From Balneolaceae bacterium (lineage in GTDB: Bacteria; Bacteroidota; Rhodothermia; Balneolales; Balneolaceae), in NCBI GenBank assembly GCA_007134665.1, contig SLKH01000316.1:1-7540 (forward strand): a stretch of 7,540 nucleotides of DNA, read 5' to 3'. Within the stretch, counting starts at the first letter, position 1. Every line of letters starts with the position of its first letter. Shown in pieces: positions 1 to 6,806 of this stretch. Position numbers and translations under genes: made by a program. A model generated the notes under the pieces. The model worked only from the letters and a program-made list of their open reading frames with translations. It did not search any database and was not told the origin of the DNA.

Positions 1-109
1 CAGCTTGTTGAGATATGCCTACAAATCAAACCATTCATATTTGTTACATTATGGGTTCAGCGTGCAATCGGGGTTTAATTAACTTTTAATTTCATTGGCT
101 CAGGTAAAC

Positions 110-1588
110 ATGGAAGCACACCTTTATCTTGAAGCGAGATTGGGTATGATCGGGGCATCTACAGACTTTACATATAAGTGGTGTGTAAATATCGGCCTGG
201 ATTCAGATGAAGCAACGAGGATGTCGCTTGCCGTGGATGAGATTCTGACAGATGTTATTCTTCATGCTTATAACCGGAAAAGCGGGTATATCGAAATGTG
301 GTTTCAGTATTCAATTTCTGAAATAGAGATCATCATCCAGGAATTCGGAGAGCCATTTGATCCGGATCGGCATTCATTTTCGAAAGAGATTGCAATAAAT
401 GAAGGGAATTTTGAAGGAGCCGGCCATGAGATTGCCCGAAAAATGACTGATCAATTCCTGTTTCTGAACCGGGGAAGAGATGGCAAAGAATTCAGACTGG
501 TACATTATCTTGATTCTTCACATATCAAAGAAATTCTCCGGGCTGAACAGATGGAATCTTCGGAAGAAATCATACCGGATGAACAATATACCTTTACCAC
601 TGTTACCGGAGATGATGCGGAAGATATATCGAAACTGATCTATCAATCCTACGATTACACCTACACTAAAGAAGATCTCTATTTTCCAAAGCGTATTGAA
701 CTGGCTATCAGAAATGAATATAAGTTCGGTGTCATTGCCAGGGCATCGAAGAATAGGCCGGCCGGTTATTTTGCAGTCATCCGCAACAGTGATTCCATGA
801 TCGGGGAAATTGGTGAAGCGGTCGTATCTCCGCGTGATCGCAAGAAGGGCCTGATGAAAATGATGCTCAATAAACTGATCGATATGAGCAGGCAGCGCGG
901 TTTGCTTGGCTTGTACGGGATGGCGTTAACGGTTCATACAATCAGCCAGAAGGTGAATGCGGCATTCGGATATAGTAGTACAGCATTAATCATTGCCAAA
1001 TCTCCGAAATCAGTCTATAAGGGATTAAGTGAAAATTATCCGCAATCGATCAGTGTGGTTCTCGATTTTTTGCCTCTTACCCGAATCTGGAATGTGCCTG
1101 TGTTTTTACCATCAAGATATCAAGCTATTTTGAGTAAAATTTATAGTCAATTTGAAACATACCCAGAGTTGATAAGCCTTACGAAGGAAAAACCGAGAGA
1201 GGATACAGATACCGAGCTGTACCTGAATATTTATTATCAGTCCAACTCAGCACTGATTACGGTTAGGCGCTTTGGCAGAACGTTTGAGAATTCCATGCTA
1301 AGGGTTTTTAAAAGTATTGAGGACTTAAAACTCTCTTCGGTTTATATCGACCTTCCCCTGACTTCACCCTGGATTGGCTCTGCAGTGGAGTGGCTCAAGG
1401 GAGAGGGGTTCATTCTTGCCGGCCTGATGCCCTTTTTTCACAGGGAAATTGATCATCTCCGGATGCAAAATATCAAAGTGTCTATAAAATTTGACCATAT
1501 TGAAACCCTATCGGAGGTATCCGGTGATTTGAAAGAATTGATAAAGAAAGAATACCATGCTTTACACGCGGAACAAACGTCAACTTAA
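110..1588 (+). CDS. RsbW-like ATPase domain fused to a GNAT acetyltransferase domain
   Basis: A three-part cytoplasmic protein of 492 residues from this start. Residues 1-135 resemble the RsbW/SpoIIAB anti-sigma factor ATPase fold: N-box-like LAVDEILTDVILHAY at about 40-54, a G1-like segment EFGEPFDP at 78-85 and a G2-like segment EGAGHEIARKMTD at 102-114. The N-box keeps Glu44, but the Mg-binding Asn is Asp48; the usual G1 Asp is Glu78; the G2 glycines are reduced. Residues 160-298 look like a GNAT acetyltransferase, with VVSPRDRKKGLMKMML (238-253) as the acetyl-CoA loop and a QKVNAAFGY segment near the end. Residues 305-485 are unassigned; AVEWLKGEGFILAGLMPFF resembles the last part of a GNAT fold. 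No membrane segment or signal peptide is seen. The ATG at 110 has AGG six bases upstream; a TTG at 95 would add five residues and has no visible ribosome-binding site. The 3' end overlaps the STAS gene, suggesting coupled translation and a physical partner. Domain calls are firm, the biochemical role is not. Confidence 0.85.
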   Translation: MEAHLYLEARLGMIGASTDFTYKWCVNIGLDSDEATRMSLAVDEILTDVILHAYNRKSGYIEMWFQYSISEIEIIIQEFGEPFDPDRHSFSKEIAINEGNFEGAGHEIARKMTDQFLFLNRGRDGKEFRLVHYLDSSHIKEILRAEQMESSEEIIPDEQYTFTTVTGDDAEDISKLIYQSYDYTYTKEDLYFPKRIELAIRNEYKFGVIARASKNRPAGYFAVIRNSDSMIGEIGEAVVSPRDRKKGLMKMMLNKLIDMSRQRGLLGLYGMALTVHTISQKVNAAFGYSSTALIIAKSPKSVYKGLSENYPQSISVVLDFLPLTRIWNVPVFLPSRYQAILSKIYSQFETYPELISLTKEKPREDTDTELYLNIYYQSNSALITVRRFGRTFENSMLRVFKSIEDLKLSSVYIDLPLTSPWIGSAVEWLKGEGFILAGLMPFFHREIDHLRMQNIKVSIKFDHIETLSEVSGDLKELIKKEYHALHAEQTST

Positions 1589-1841
1589 CGTAAAACTCGA
1601 CGGAGATTTTAATCTCAACGCGGTTCGCAGAATCAGTGAATTACTGAGCGACAAGGATGAACTCTATGTTGATTTATCACATTCACGATTTGTAAACAGC
1701 AACGCAATTGTATTTTTGAATAACCTGATGCAAAATCATAAAAAAGTACGGTTGAAAAATCCGCCGAAAATATTTTTCGAGTGTTTGCATATCCTCGGAT
1801 TACATGAAGTATGGAATTTGAAAGAAATTGTAGAACCTTAG
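1557..1841 (+). CDS. Small STAS-domain protein (anti-sigma factor antagonist-like)
   Basis: A single-domain protein of 94 residues, slightly shorter than RsbV/SpoIIAA (about 110-116). The STAS pattern is visible: an early strand with LDGDFNL (14-20), a central strand and turn ELYVDLSHSRFVNSNAIVFL (35-54), then RLKNPPKIFFECLHILGLHEVW (65-86), which matches the usual helix and 'LGL' ending. In RsbV-type antagonists the turn reads D-S-S/T-G and carries the phosphorylated serine; here it is N47-S48-N49-A50, so only one serine of the site is left. The ATG lies 32 bp inside the upstream RsbW-GNAT gene in another frame, with an AAAGAAAG purine run about seven bases upstream. The stop is 15 bp before the flavin reductase start. 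It is most likely the binding partner of the upstream RsbW-like domain, by analogy with RsbW/RsbV. Whether it can be phosphorylated is uncertain. Confidence 0.8.
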   Translation: MLYTRNKRQLNVKLDGDFNLNAVRRISELLSDKDELYVDLSHSRFVNSNAIVFLNNLMQNHKKVRLKNPPKIFFECLHILGLHEVWNLKEIVEP

Positions 1842-1856
1842 CCATTAAAGCAGAAC

Positions 1857-2465
1857 ATGATGAACGACCAGGAACCAATTCTAACCATGTTAAATCTTGA
1901 ATACCCGGTTTGGGAGCAGGTTTTTACCGTGCACCCTCTTGTTATCATCGGTACGGTGGAGGAAGACGATTCAGCAAACTTTGCCCCCAAACATATGGTA
2001 TTTCCTCTTGGATGGGAGAATTACTTCGGTTTTGTTTGTACACCAAATCATGCTACATATCAAAATATCAAACGAACAGGTGAGTTTACCGTAACCTATC
2101 CGCGGCCGGACCAGGTGGTACTAACGAGCATCACCGCTTCACCCCGGTGTGATGATAATACCAAACCGGAACTGAATTCGATTGAACAGTTTTCAGCATC
2201 AGTTGTTGACGGGTATTTTATCAAGAAAGGCTATGTTTACCTGGAGTGTAAATTAATGAAATTTGTGGACGGTTTTGGTGAAAACAGCCTTGTATTGGGC
2301 GAAATTGTTGCTGCACGTGCCTGGAGTGATGTGATCCGGACTCCGTCACATGATGACAATGAATCGATTTATGAACATCCCCAACTGGTTTATGTATCGC
2401 CTGGCCGTTTCGCAGTGATTGATGAAACCCAGGCTTTTCCATTTCCAACCAATTTTAAAAAGTAA
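1857..2465 (+). CDS. Flavin reductase-like FMN-binding split-barrel protein
   Basis: A 202-residue soluble protein of the usual length for the flavin reductase-like family, whose members bind FMN and often reduce flavins with NAD(P)H to feed a monooxygenase or other redox partner. Recognisable segments in order are HPLVIIGTVEEDDSANFAPK (26-45), with the family pattern P-x-V/I...N-x-A-P; WENYFGFVCTPNHATYQNIKRTGEFTVTYP (53-82), with the T-x-x-N-I-x-x-T-G-E-F core; LVLGEIVAAR (145-154), the late strand G-E-V/I; and QLVYVSPGRFAVIDE (176-190). Two adjacent ATGs (1857 and 1860) could serve as start; the weak AAAG at 1847-1850 does not decide. The gene starts 15 bp after the STAS stop and ends 3 bp before the peptidase start, so it is almost certainly cotranscribed. 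No monooxygenase partner lies in the window, so its substrate cannot be named. Family call is confident; electron acceptor unknown. Confidence 0.85.
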   Translation: MMNDQEPILTMLNLEYPVWEQVFTVHPLVIIGTVEEDDSANFAPKHMVFPLGWENYFGFVCTPNHATYQNIKRTGEFTVTYPRPDQVVLTSITASPRCDDNTKPELNSIEQFSASVVDGYFIKKGYVYLECKLMKFVDGFGENSLVLGEIVAARAWSDVIRTPSHDDNESIYEHPQLVYVSPGRFAVIDETQAFPFPTNFKK

Positions 2466-2468
2466 ATC

Positions 2469-3683
2469 ATGCCGGTTTCTGAAGCATTACCAGATCTTCT
2501 CACAATTTGCCAGAAGGAGAAAAACAATTTTTTGAAATTGTTAAAACGGCTGGTCGAAACGGAAACGCCTCCTGCCGATCCCAAAAGGCATCGAAAATTG
2601 TTCTCAATTCTCGAAAAGGAATTGAATCGTATCGGGTATCGTTCGGCACTTTATCCCGGAGTGAAAAGTGGTGGACAGTTACTGGCCAGAAACGGAGATA
2701 TCAAATCGGATGGATATCAATTAATGCTTGGCCATGTGGATACGGTCTGGCCATTAAGAACACTTGAAAAAATGCCTTTCAGTAAAGGCCAGGAAGATGT
2801 TAATATATTAACCGGGCCGGGTATTTATGATATGAAGGCAGGGGTGGCCATGATGATCACAGCGTTGAAAATCATGAAGAAAAAGAAGTTAGTGCCAAAA
2901 CTGCAGCCGGTTATTTATCTCAATTCAGATGAGGAAACAGGAAGCCGGGAATCGAAAAGGGATATCCTTAGGCTTGCCAAAGTGGTGAAACGGGTTTTTG
3001 TACTTGAGCCTTCCCTGGATCCTGACGGAAAACTGAAGACCAGAAGAAAAGGTGTTGGCCATTACGATATTAAAATAAAAGGGGTTTCATCACATGCAGG
3101 CATTGAACCTGAAAAAGGGAAGAGTGCCATTTTAGAACTGTCGTATCTCATTCAAAAACTTCATGAACTGAATGATCCCGAACATGGTATTACAGTAAAC
3201 GTGGGTAAAATTGATGGCGGAATCAGTACAAATGTAATCGCACCGGAGAGTAGTGCCTCGGTAGATGTCAGAGTGATGACAAAAGCGGATGCGGAGAGAG
3301 TCAATGAAAAAATTCATTCCTTAAAAGCGACAACACCGGGTGTTACCCTTGAAGTTGACGGAGGGTTTGAACGGCCGCCGCTGGTTCAGAACAAGCGAAA
3401 CCGGACACTCTGGATCGCAGCTGAATCTTTTGCATCACTGATGAATATGGAATTGAAGCAGGGCATTTCAGGAGGTGGTTCGGATGGGAGTTACACCAGT
3501 TTACATACAGCCACACTTGATGGGTTGGGGGCAGTGGGTGACGGGGCACACAGCCCGACTGAAAAAATATTTCTCAGGGAAACACTTCAGAGAACCGCAC
3601 TACTAATACATCTGTTGATGCTTCCCGACATTTCAGATGAGCCTGCTGATGTTGTTGCCGAATATGCATACCAGGCCGAATAA
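2469..3683 (+). CDS. M20 family metallopeptidase, carboxypeptidase G2-like
   Basis: A 404-residue two-zinc hydrolase of the M20 (ArgE/DapE/CPG2) family, typical in length. Catalytic motifs are intact: GHVDTVWP with His89 (metal) and Asp91; GPGIYDMKAG with Asp121 (bridging metal); NSDEETGS with Glu155 (general base) and Glu156; VLEPS with Glu180; and GDGAHSPTE with His361. His209 in GVSSHAGIEPEKG sits at the start of the dimerisation (lid) domain, roughly 195-300. GGGSDGSYTS (335-344) and the EPS/HAG pattern are closer to glutamate carboxypeptidase (CPG2) than to DapE or ArgE. Substrate is inferred as a small peptide or N-acyl amino acid, perhaps with a C-terminal acidic residue. No signal peptide is visible, unlike the exported Pseudomonas CPG2, so it probably acts in the cytoplasm. 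The ATG follows the flavin reductase stop by 3 bp with no clear Shine-Dalgarno, which suggests translation re-initiation within one operon. Confidence 0.9.
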   Translation: MPVSEALPDLLTICQKEKNNFLKLLKRLVETETPPADPKRHRKLFSILEKELNRIGYRSALYPGVKSGGQLLARNGDIKSDGYQLMLGHVDTVWPLRTLEKMPFSKGQEDVNILTGPGIYDMKAGVAMMITALKIMKKKKLVPKLQPVIYLNSDEETGSRESKRDILRLAKVVKRVFVLEPSLDPDGKLKTRRKGVGHYDIKIKGVSSHAGIEPEKGKSAILELSYLIQKLHELNDPEHGITVNVGKIDGGISTNVIAPESSASVDVRVMTKADAERVNEKIHSLKATTPGVTLEVDGGFERPPLVQNKRNRTLWIAAESFASLMNMELKQGISGGGSDGSYTSLHTATLDGLGAVGDGAHSPTEKIFLRETLQRTALLIHLLMLPDISDEPADVVAEYAYQAE

Positions 3684-3689
3684 TAATTT

Positions 3690-3707
3690 ATGACAATGGA
3701 TAAATGA
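3690..3707 (+). other. Five-codon minicistron overlapping the kinase start
   Basis: Just after the peptidase stop there is ATG ACA ATG GAT AAA TGA, whose stop codon overlaps the kinase ATG as ATGA. The kinase has no purine-rich ribosome-binding site, and the in-frame codon directly upstream of its ATG (3701-3703) is TAA, so no earlier kinase start is possible. The arrangement could permit re-initiation at the kinase start, but five codons are easily a chance occurrence. Confidence 0.2.
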
Positions 3708-6043
3708 ACATCAGGTTACAGCTCATACTGTTTTTTGTGCTCCTGGCGATTATCCCGCTTTCGATTATCGGGACAATGAGCTACTACAATGCAAAAGATA
3801 CTCTTTTCCAAATACAGTATGAATCCCTGGATGCGATTGTCCAGTCACGTATTTCGCATATCAACCATCTCAATCAGCGCCGTTTTGAACAATCCCGGCA
3901 AATGTCGGGCATATATTTACTTCGTCAATTAAATGCAGATGGAAATAATCCACCGGAGCTGAAAAATGAAATTCAGCAATTTGTAGAATCCGTTCATCTT
4001 ACCTTGACGTCCGATCAACCTGACTGGCAGACAGCAATCGAAGTAATTGGAGTTTGGGATGCGAATGGTTTAATCATCGCGAATTCCGATACTTCCTTAA
4101 TTGGTAGACAGATGCCCGGTTATTTCCTGGACAGGATTAATTCAGGCAGTGGTTATCATTCCGGGCATTATCATGACCCGCTTCTCGAAAGAGATTATGT
4201 AATGATTCTGCATGAAATAAGGAATTTTGTAGATAACCGGTTTGCAGGGGTAGTGATTTTTAAAATCAATGATGCAGTTCTGAACGAGATTTCGTTAAGT
4301 GAATTCGGTTTGGGTGATACAGGTGAGTTGCTGATCGGAAGTGTGGATGACCGGAGTGGGAACAGGCTGAAATTTTTATCCGGCCTGCGAAATTCTTCCG
4401 GGATCCCGGAAGTCAATTTAGATGGTGATTTACAACTTCCCATACAATTTGCTGTTGCAGGACAGGAAGGATCAGGTATCATCAAAGATTATCGGGGGGT
4501 TGAAGTACTGGCTATCTGGAAAAATGTACCTCATCTTGATTGGGGGATTGTTGGTAAAATCGATACGGCTGAAATTTATGCCCCCATTTACCTGCTCAGA
4601 AACCGGATTATACTTTTAAGTAGCGGAGTGTTACTGTTTACAATCATTCTTGCATCTTTTTTCTCCCGGACGATATCTGAACCGATTAAATATCTTGCAA
4701 ATACGTTTTCCGGTATCAGCAAGGGAAAGCTCGAGGATCCTTTGATCATCAAGAGGAATGATGAGATCGGTCAACTTGCGATGAGTGCTAACCAGAGTAT
4801 TCGATACTTAAGAAAATACATTCACAATGCAACTGCAATTGCGGATGGTGATTACAGTTTAACCTCAAAAGAACTTGAACCCGATGATGAGTTTGGTAAC
4901 GCACTCAAAAAAATGGCTGGAAACCTTGAAAAAAACAGGCAACAAATCAATTCATTGCTCTACGAATCGATCGAACAAACGCAGCAGTTAAAAATTCAGC
5001 ACGAGAACCTCCTTGAAATACATGCACGCCTGGAGGATAATGAAGCGAGGCTGCGGGCTATTCTGGAGTCTTCCCAGGGAGCAATCATCACAACGGATGA
5101 GAAAGGTGTTATCCTGAGCTTTAACAGATCCGCTGAACGCATATTCGGTTATAAGAAACACGAAGTAATTGGAGAAAATGTAAAAATCCTGATGCCTCAT
5201 CATCACAGTGAAAAACATGATCGTTATATAAAAAATTACCTTAATACAGGAGAACGGAAAATCATAGGAAAAGACCGGGAAGAGCATGGGCTTAGAAAAG
5301 ACGGTACATTGTTTCCGATACACCTTTCAATTAGTGAAATTAAATTGAAAGATCACAGGATTTTTTCTGCGATCATAACGGATTTAACTGATCGGAGAAA
5401 ACTTGAACAGCGCATTCTCGAAACCAGTGACGAGGAGCGAAGAAGAATCGGGCAGGATCTGCATGACGGCCTCGGCCAGATGCTTACCGGGATTCGCCTG
5501 GTATCGGAAAATCTTGCCCGCAAATTGAAAGCAAATGAAATTCCGGGGAGTGATGAAGTTCAGGAGATCAGCGAAATGGCCAGGGAAGCTGATGAATACA
5601 CCCGAAGCCTGACGCAGGGTATGGTTCAGGTTGAACTTGAAAAAAACGGTTTACGGGTTGCACTTGAAAATTTGTGTAAGCGTGCTGAAAAAATGTTTGG
5701 TGTGGAATGCACCTATGTTGAAAGTGGGGATGTTGATATTGACAATCACACCCTGTCAATGAACCTTTTTCGTATTGCTCAGGAATCAGTCAATAATGCG
5801 GTGAAACATGGGCGTGCAAAGAATATAAATATCCGTCTTGCGAATTCGGGTACTCATCTGTCTTTGTTGATTGAGGATGATGGAATTGGGTTTGATACTC
5901 TCGATGTATCCGGACAGGGGACCGGTATCCAGATCATGAAATACCGGGCAGGTATTCTGGGAGGGATTCTTGAAATCGGTCGAACAGAGGAGGAATTGAC
6001 GAGTGTCCGCTGTATCATACCAATAGAGCCGGGGAAACTATAA
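3704..6043 (+). CDS. Membrane sensor histidine kinase: Cache, two HAMP, PAS, HisKA_3, HATPase
   Basis: A 779-residue NarL-type hybrid-free sensor kinase. In order: membrane helix about 7-25; extracytoplasmic Cache-like sensor 30-295, with VIGVWDANGLIIANSDTSLIGR (114-135) and LGDTGELLIGSVD (203-215); second helix about 300-320; HAMP 320-372 with Pro327 and DEIG 353-356; a second HAMP-like segment 374-412 with IADGDYS and DDEFG; coiled coil 412-450; PAS 446-562; HisKA_3 with DLHDGLGQ, phosphoacceptor His587; HATPase with N-box RIAQESVNNAVKHG (690-703), G1 EDDGIGFD (724-731) and G2 GQGTGIQIM (737-745). All catalytic motifs look intact. The PAS resembles FixL: LMPHHHSEKHDRYI, then IIGKDR and RKDGTLFPIHLSISE, with His505 at the haem-ligand position. 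It starts 20 bp after the peptidase and probably signals to the regulator at 6107. The Cache ligand is unknown; family call is very secure. Confidence 0.95.
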   Translation: MNIRLQLILFFVLLAIIPLSIIGTMSYYNAKDTLFQIQYESLDAIVQSRISHINHLNQRRFEQSRQMSGIYLLRQLNADGNNPPELKNEIQQFVESVHLTLTSDQPDWQTAIEVIGVWDANGLIIANSDTSLIGRQMPGYFLDRINSGSGYHSGHYHDPLLERDYVMILHEIRNFVDNRFAGVVIFKINDAVLNEISLSEFGLGDTGELLIGSVDDRSGNRLKFLSGLRNSSGIPEVNLDGDLQLPIQFAVAGQEGSGIIKDYRGVEVLAIWKNVPHLDWGIVGKIDTAEIYAPIYLLRNRIILLSSGVLLFTIILASFFSRTISEPIKYLANTFSGISKGKLEDPLIIKRNDEIGQLAMSANQSIRYLRKYIHNATAIADGDYSLTSKELEPDDEFGNALKKMAGNLEKNRQQINSLLYESIEQTQQLKIQHENLLEIHARLEDNEARLRAILESSQGAIITTDEKGVILSFNRSAERIFGYKKHEVIGENVKILMPHHHSEKHDRYIKNYLNTGERKIIGKDREEHGLRKDGTLFPIHLSISEIKLKDHRIFSAIITDLTDRRKLEQRILETSDEERRRIGQDLHDGLGQMLTGIRLVSENLARKLKANEIPGSDEVQEISEMAREADEYTRSLTQGMVQVELEKNGLRVALENLCKRAEKMFGVECTYVESGDVDIDNHTLSMNLFRIAQESVNNAVKHGRAKNINIRLANSGTHLSLLIEDDGIGFDTLDVSGQGTGIQIMKYRAGILGGILEIGRTEEELTSVRCIIPIEPGKL

Positions 6044-6072
6044 AGTAAAAAATGGAATTCAGGAAAGAGCAA

Positions 6073-6101
6073 TAAATTATTAATGGTATAATTTAAATTT
6101 G
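6073..6101 (+). promoter_or_regulatory. AT-rich inverted repeat and possible promoter before the response regulator
   Basis: The 63 bp gap between kinase and regulator contains a perfect 8 bp inverted repeat, TAAATTAT (6073-6080) and ATAATTTA (6088-6095), separated by 7 bp. A TATAAT hexamer (6087-6092) overlaps the right arm and a TAAATTTG (6094-6101), matching the Bacteroidota -7 consensus TAnnTTTG, follows. No matching -35 or -33 element is visible at proper spacing, and either element would give a very short or no leader before the ATG at 6107. The repeat could be an operator for autoregulation or simply AT-rich sequence. There is no visible Shine-Dalgarno, as is common for Bacteroidota starts. 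Confidence 0.3.
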
Positions 6102-6106
6102 TAATC

Positions 6107-6772
6107 ATGAGTAACTCGTTTAAAAAACAAATACTGATCGTGGATGACCATCCGATGATGCGAAAAGGACTTGCCAGCACACTCGAATCGGAACCGGGAT
6201 ACGAAGTTATAGTGCAGCTTGAACGAGCAGAAGAGGTATTAAAAATTTTGGGAGACTATGAGCTGGACCTGATGATTGTTGATATTTCCCTTCCGGGGAT
6301 GAATGGAATTGAGCTTGTAAAAAATGTGATCTTTCAGAATCCGGATCAGAAAATTCTGGTAGTTTCGAGGCATGAGGAATCTCTGTATGCCGAACGGGCT
6401 TTACGGGCAGGGGCAAAAGGATATGTCATGAAGTTTGAACCGAGTGAAATATTGTTGAAAGCTGTAAAAAAAGTATTGTCGGGGAGCATCTATGTGAGTG
6501 AAGAAATCAACGAGAAACTGCTGATGAATGCCATGCAGGGGAAAAAGGATAAACCGCAATCACCAGTTGAGGTATTAAGTGACCGGGAGCTCGAAGTCTT
6601 TGAATTGATCGGCCAGGGAAAGAGCAGCAATGAGATTGCGGGACAACTGCACCTTGCAGCAAAAACCGTTGAAACCTACCGGTGGAGGATCAAGGAAAAA
6701 CTCGCTTATAAGAATTCAACTGAAATGATGTATCACGCCGTAAAATGGGTTGAAAATGAGCGTTCCATGTAG
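6107..6772 (+). CDS. NarL/FixJ-family response regulator with LuxR-type HTH
   Basis: A 221-residue cytoplasmic DNA-binding regulator, the normal size for the family. The receiver domain spans about 6-124: acidic pair Asp13/Asp14, phosphorylation site Asp59 in LMIVDISLPGMNG, Ser87 in place of the conserved Ser/Thr, and Lys109 in GYVMKFEP. A linker of about 25 residues leads to the LuxR-type helix-turn-helix at 155-215, with LSDRELEVFELIGQGKSSNEIA and KTVETYRWRIKEKL; the usual His of V-E-x-H is Tyr191. All residues needed for phosphotransfer are present, and the preceding HisKA_3 kinase is the expected donor. The ATG at 6107 is preceded by an AT-rich stretch with no clear ribosome-binding site; a 63 bp gap separates it from the kinase, so it may share that transcript, have its own promoter, or both. 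Target genes are unknown; the downstream heat shock gene is a candidate by position only. Confidence 0.94.
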   Translation: MSNSFKKQILIVDDHPMMRKGLASTLESEPGYEVIVQLERAEEVLKILGDYELDLMIVDISLPGMNGIELVKNVIFQNPDQKILVVSRHEESLYAERALRAGAKGYVMKFEPSEILLKAVKKVLSGSIYVSEEINEKLLMNAMQGKKDKPQSPVEVLSDRELEVFELIGQGKSSNEIAGQLHLAAKTVETYRWRIKEKLAYKNSTEMMYHAVKWVENERSM

Positions 6773-6806
6773 TTTGTAGGGAAATCCCTTATAGATGATG
6801 TATCAC
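6725..6806. repeat. 12 bp direct repeat spanning the regulator 3' end and intergenic region
   Basis: ATGATGTATCAC occurs at 6725-6736 inside the last codons of the response regulator and again at 6795-6806 in the intergenic region, 70 bp apart start to start. The inner part, TGAT-GT-ATCA, has a two-base centre between 4 bp inverted half-sites, as a dimeric regulator site would. The flanks differ, so there is no longer duplication. A chance repeat is possible. Confidence 0.35.

Noticed and set aside
75..82. TTAATTAA palindrome upstream of the first gene
   Set aside because: An 8 bp AT-only palindrome in an AT-rich leader is likely chance; no promoter boxes at proper spacing accompany it.
95..109. 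TTG start for the RsbW-GNAT gene
   Set aside because: It has no purine-rich site upstream, whereas the ATG at 110 has AGG nearby. The difference is five residues and the choice is not certain.
1633..1878. Minus-strand open frame opposite the STAS gene, and other minus-strand frames across the window
   Set aside because: They lie opposite well-supported genes, show no recognisable domain, and reflect codon use of the + strand genes.
6778..6789. Palindrome AGGGAAATCCCT after the response regulator as a terminator
   Set aside because: A 5 bp stem with a two-base loop cannot form a proper hairpin and no T run follows. It could only be a protein-binding site.
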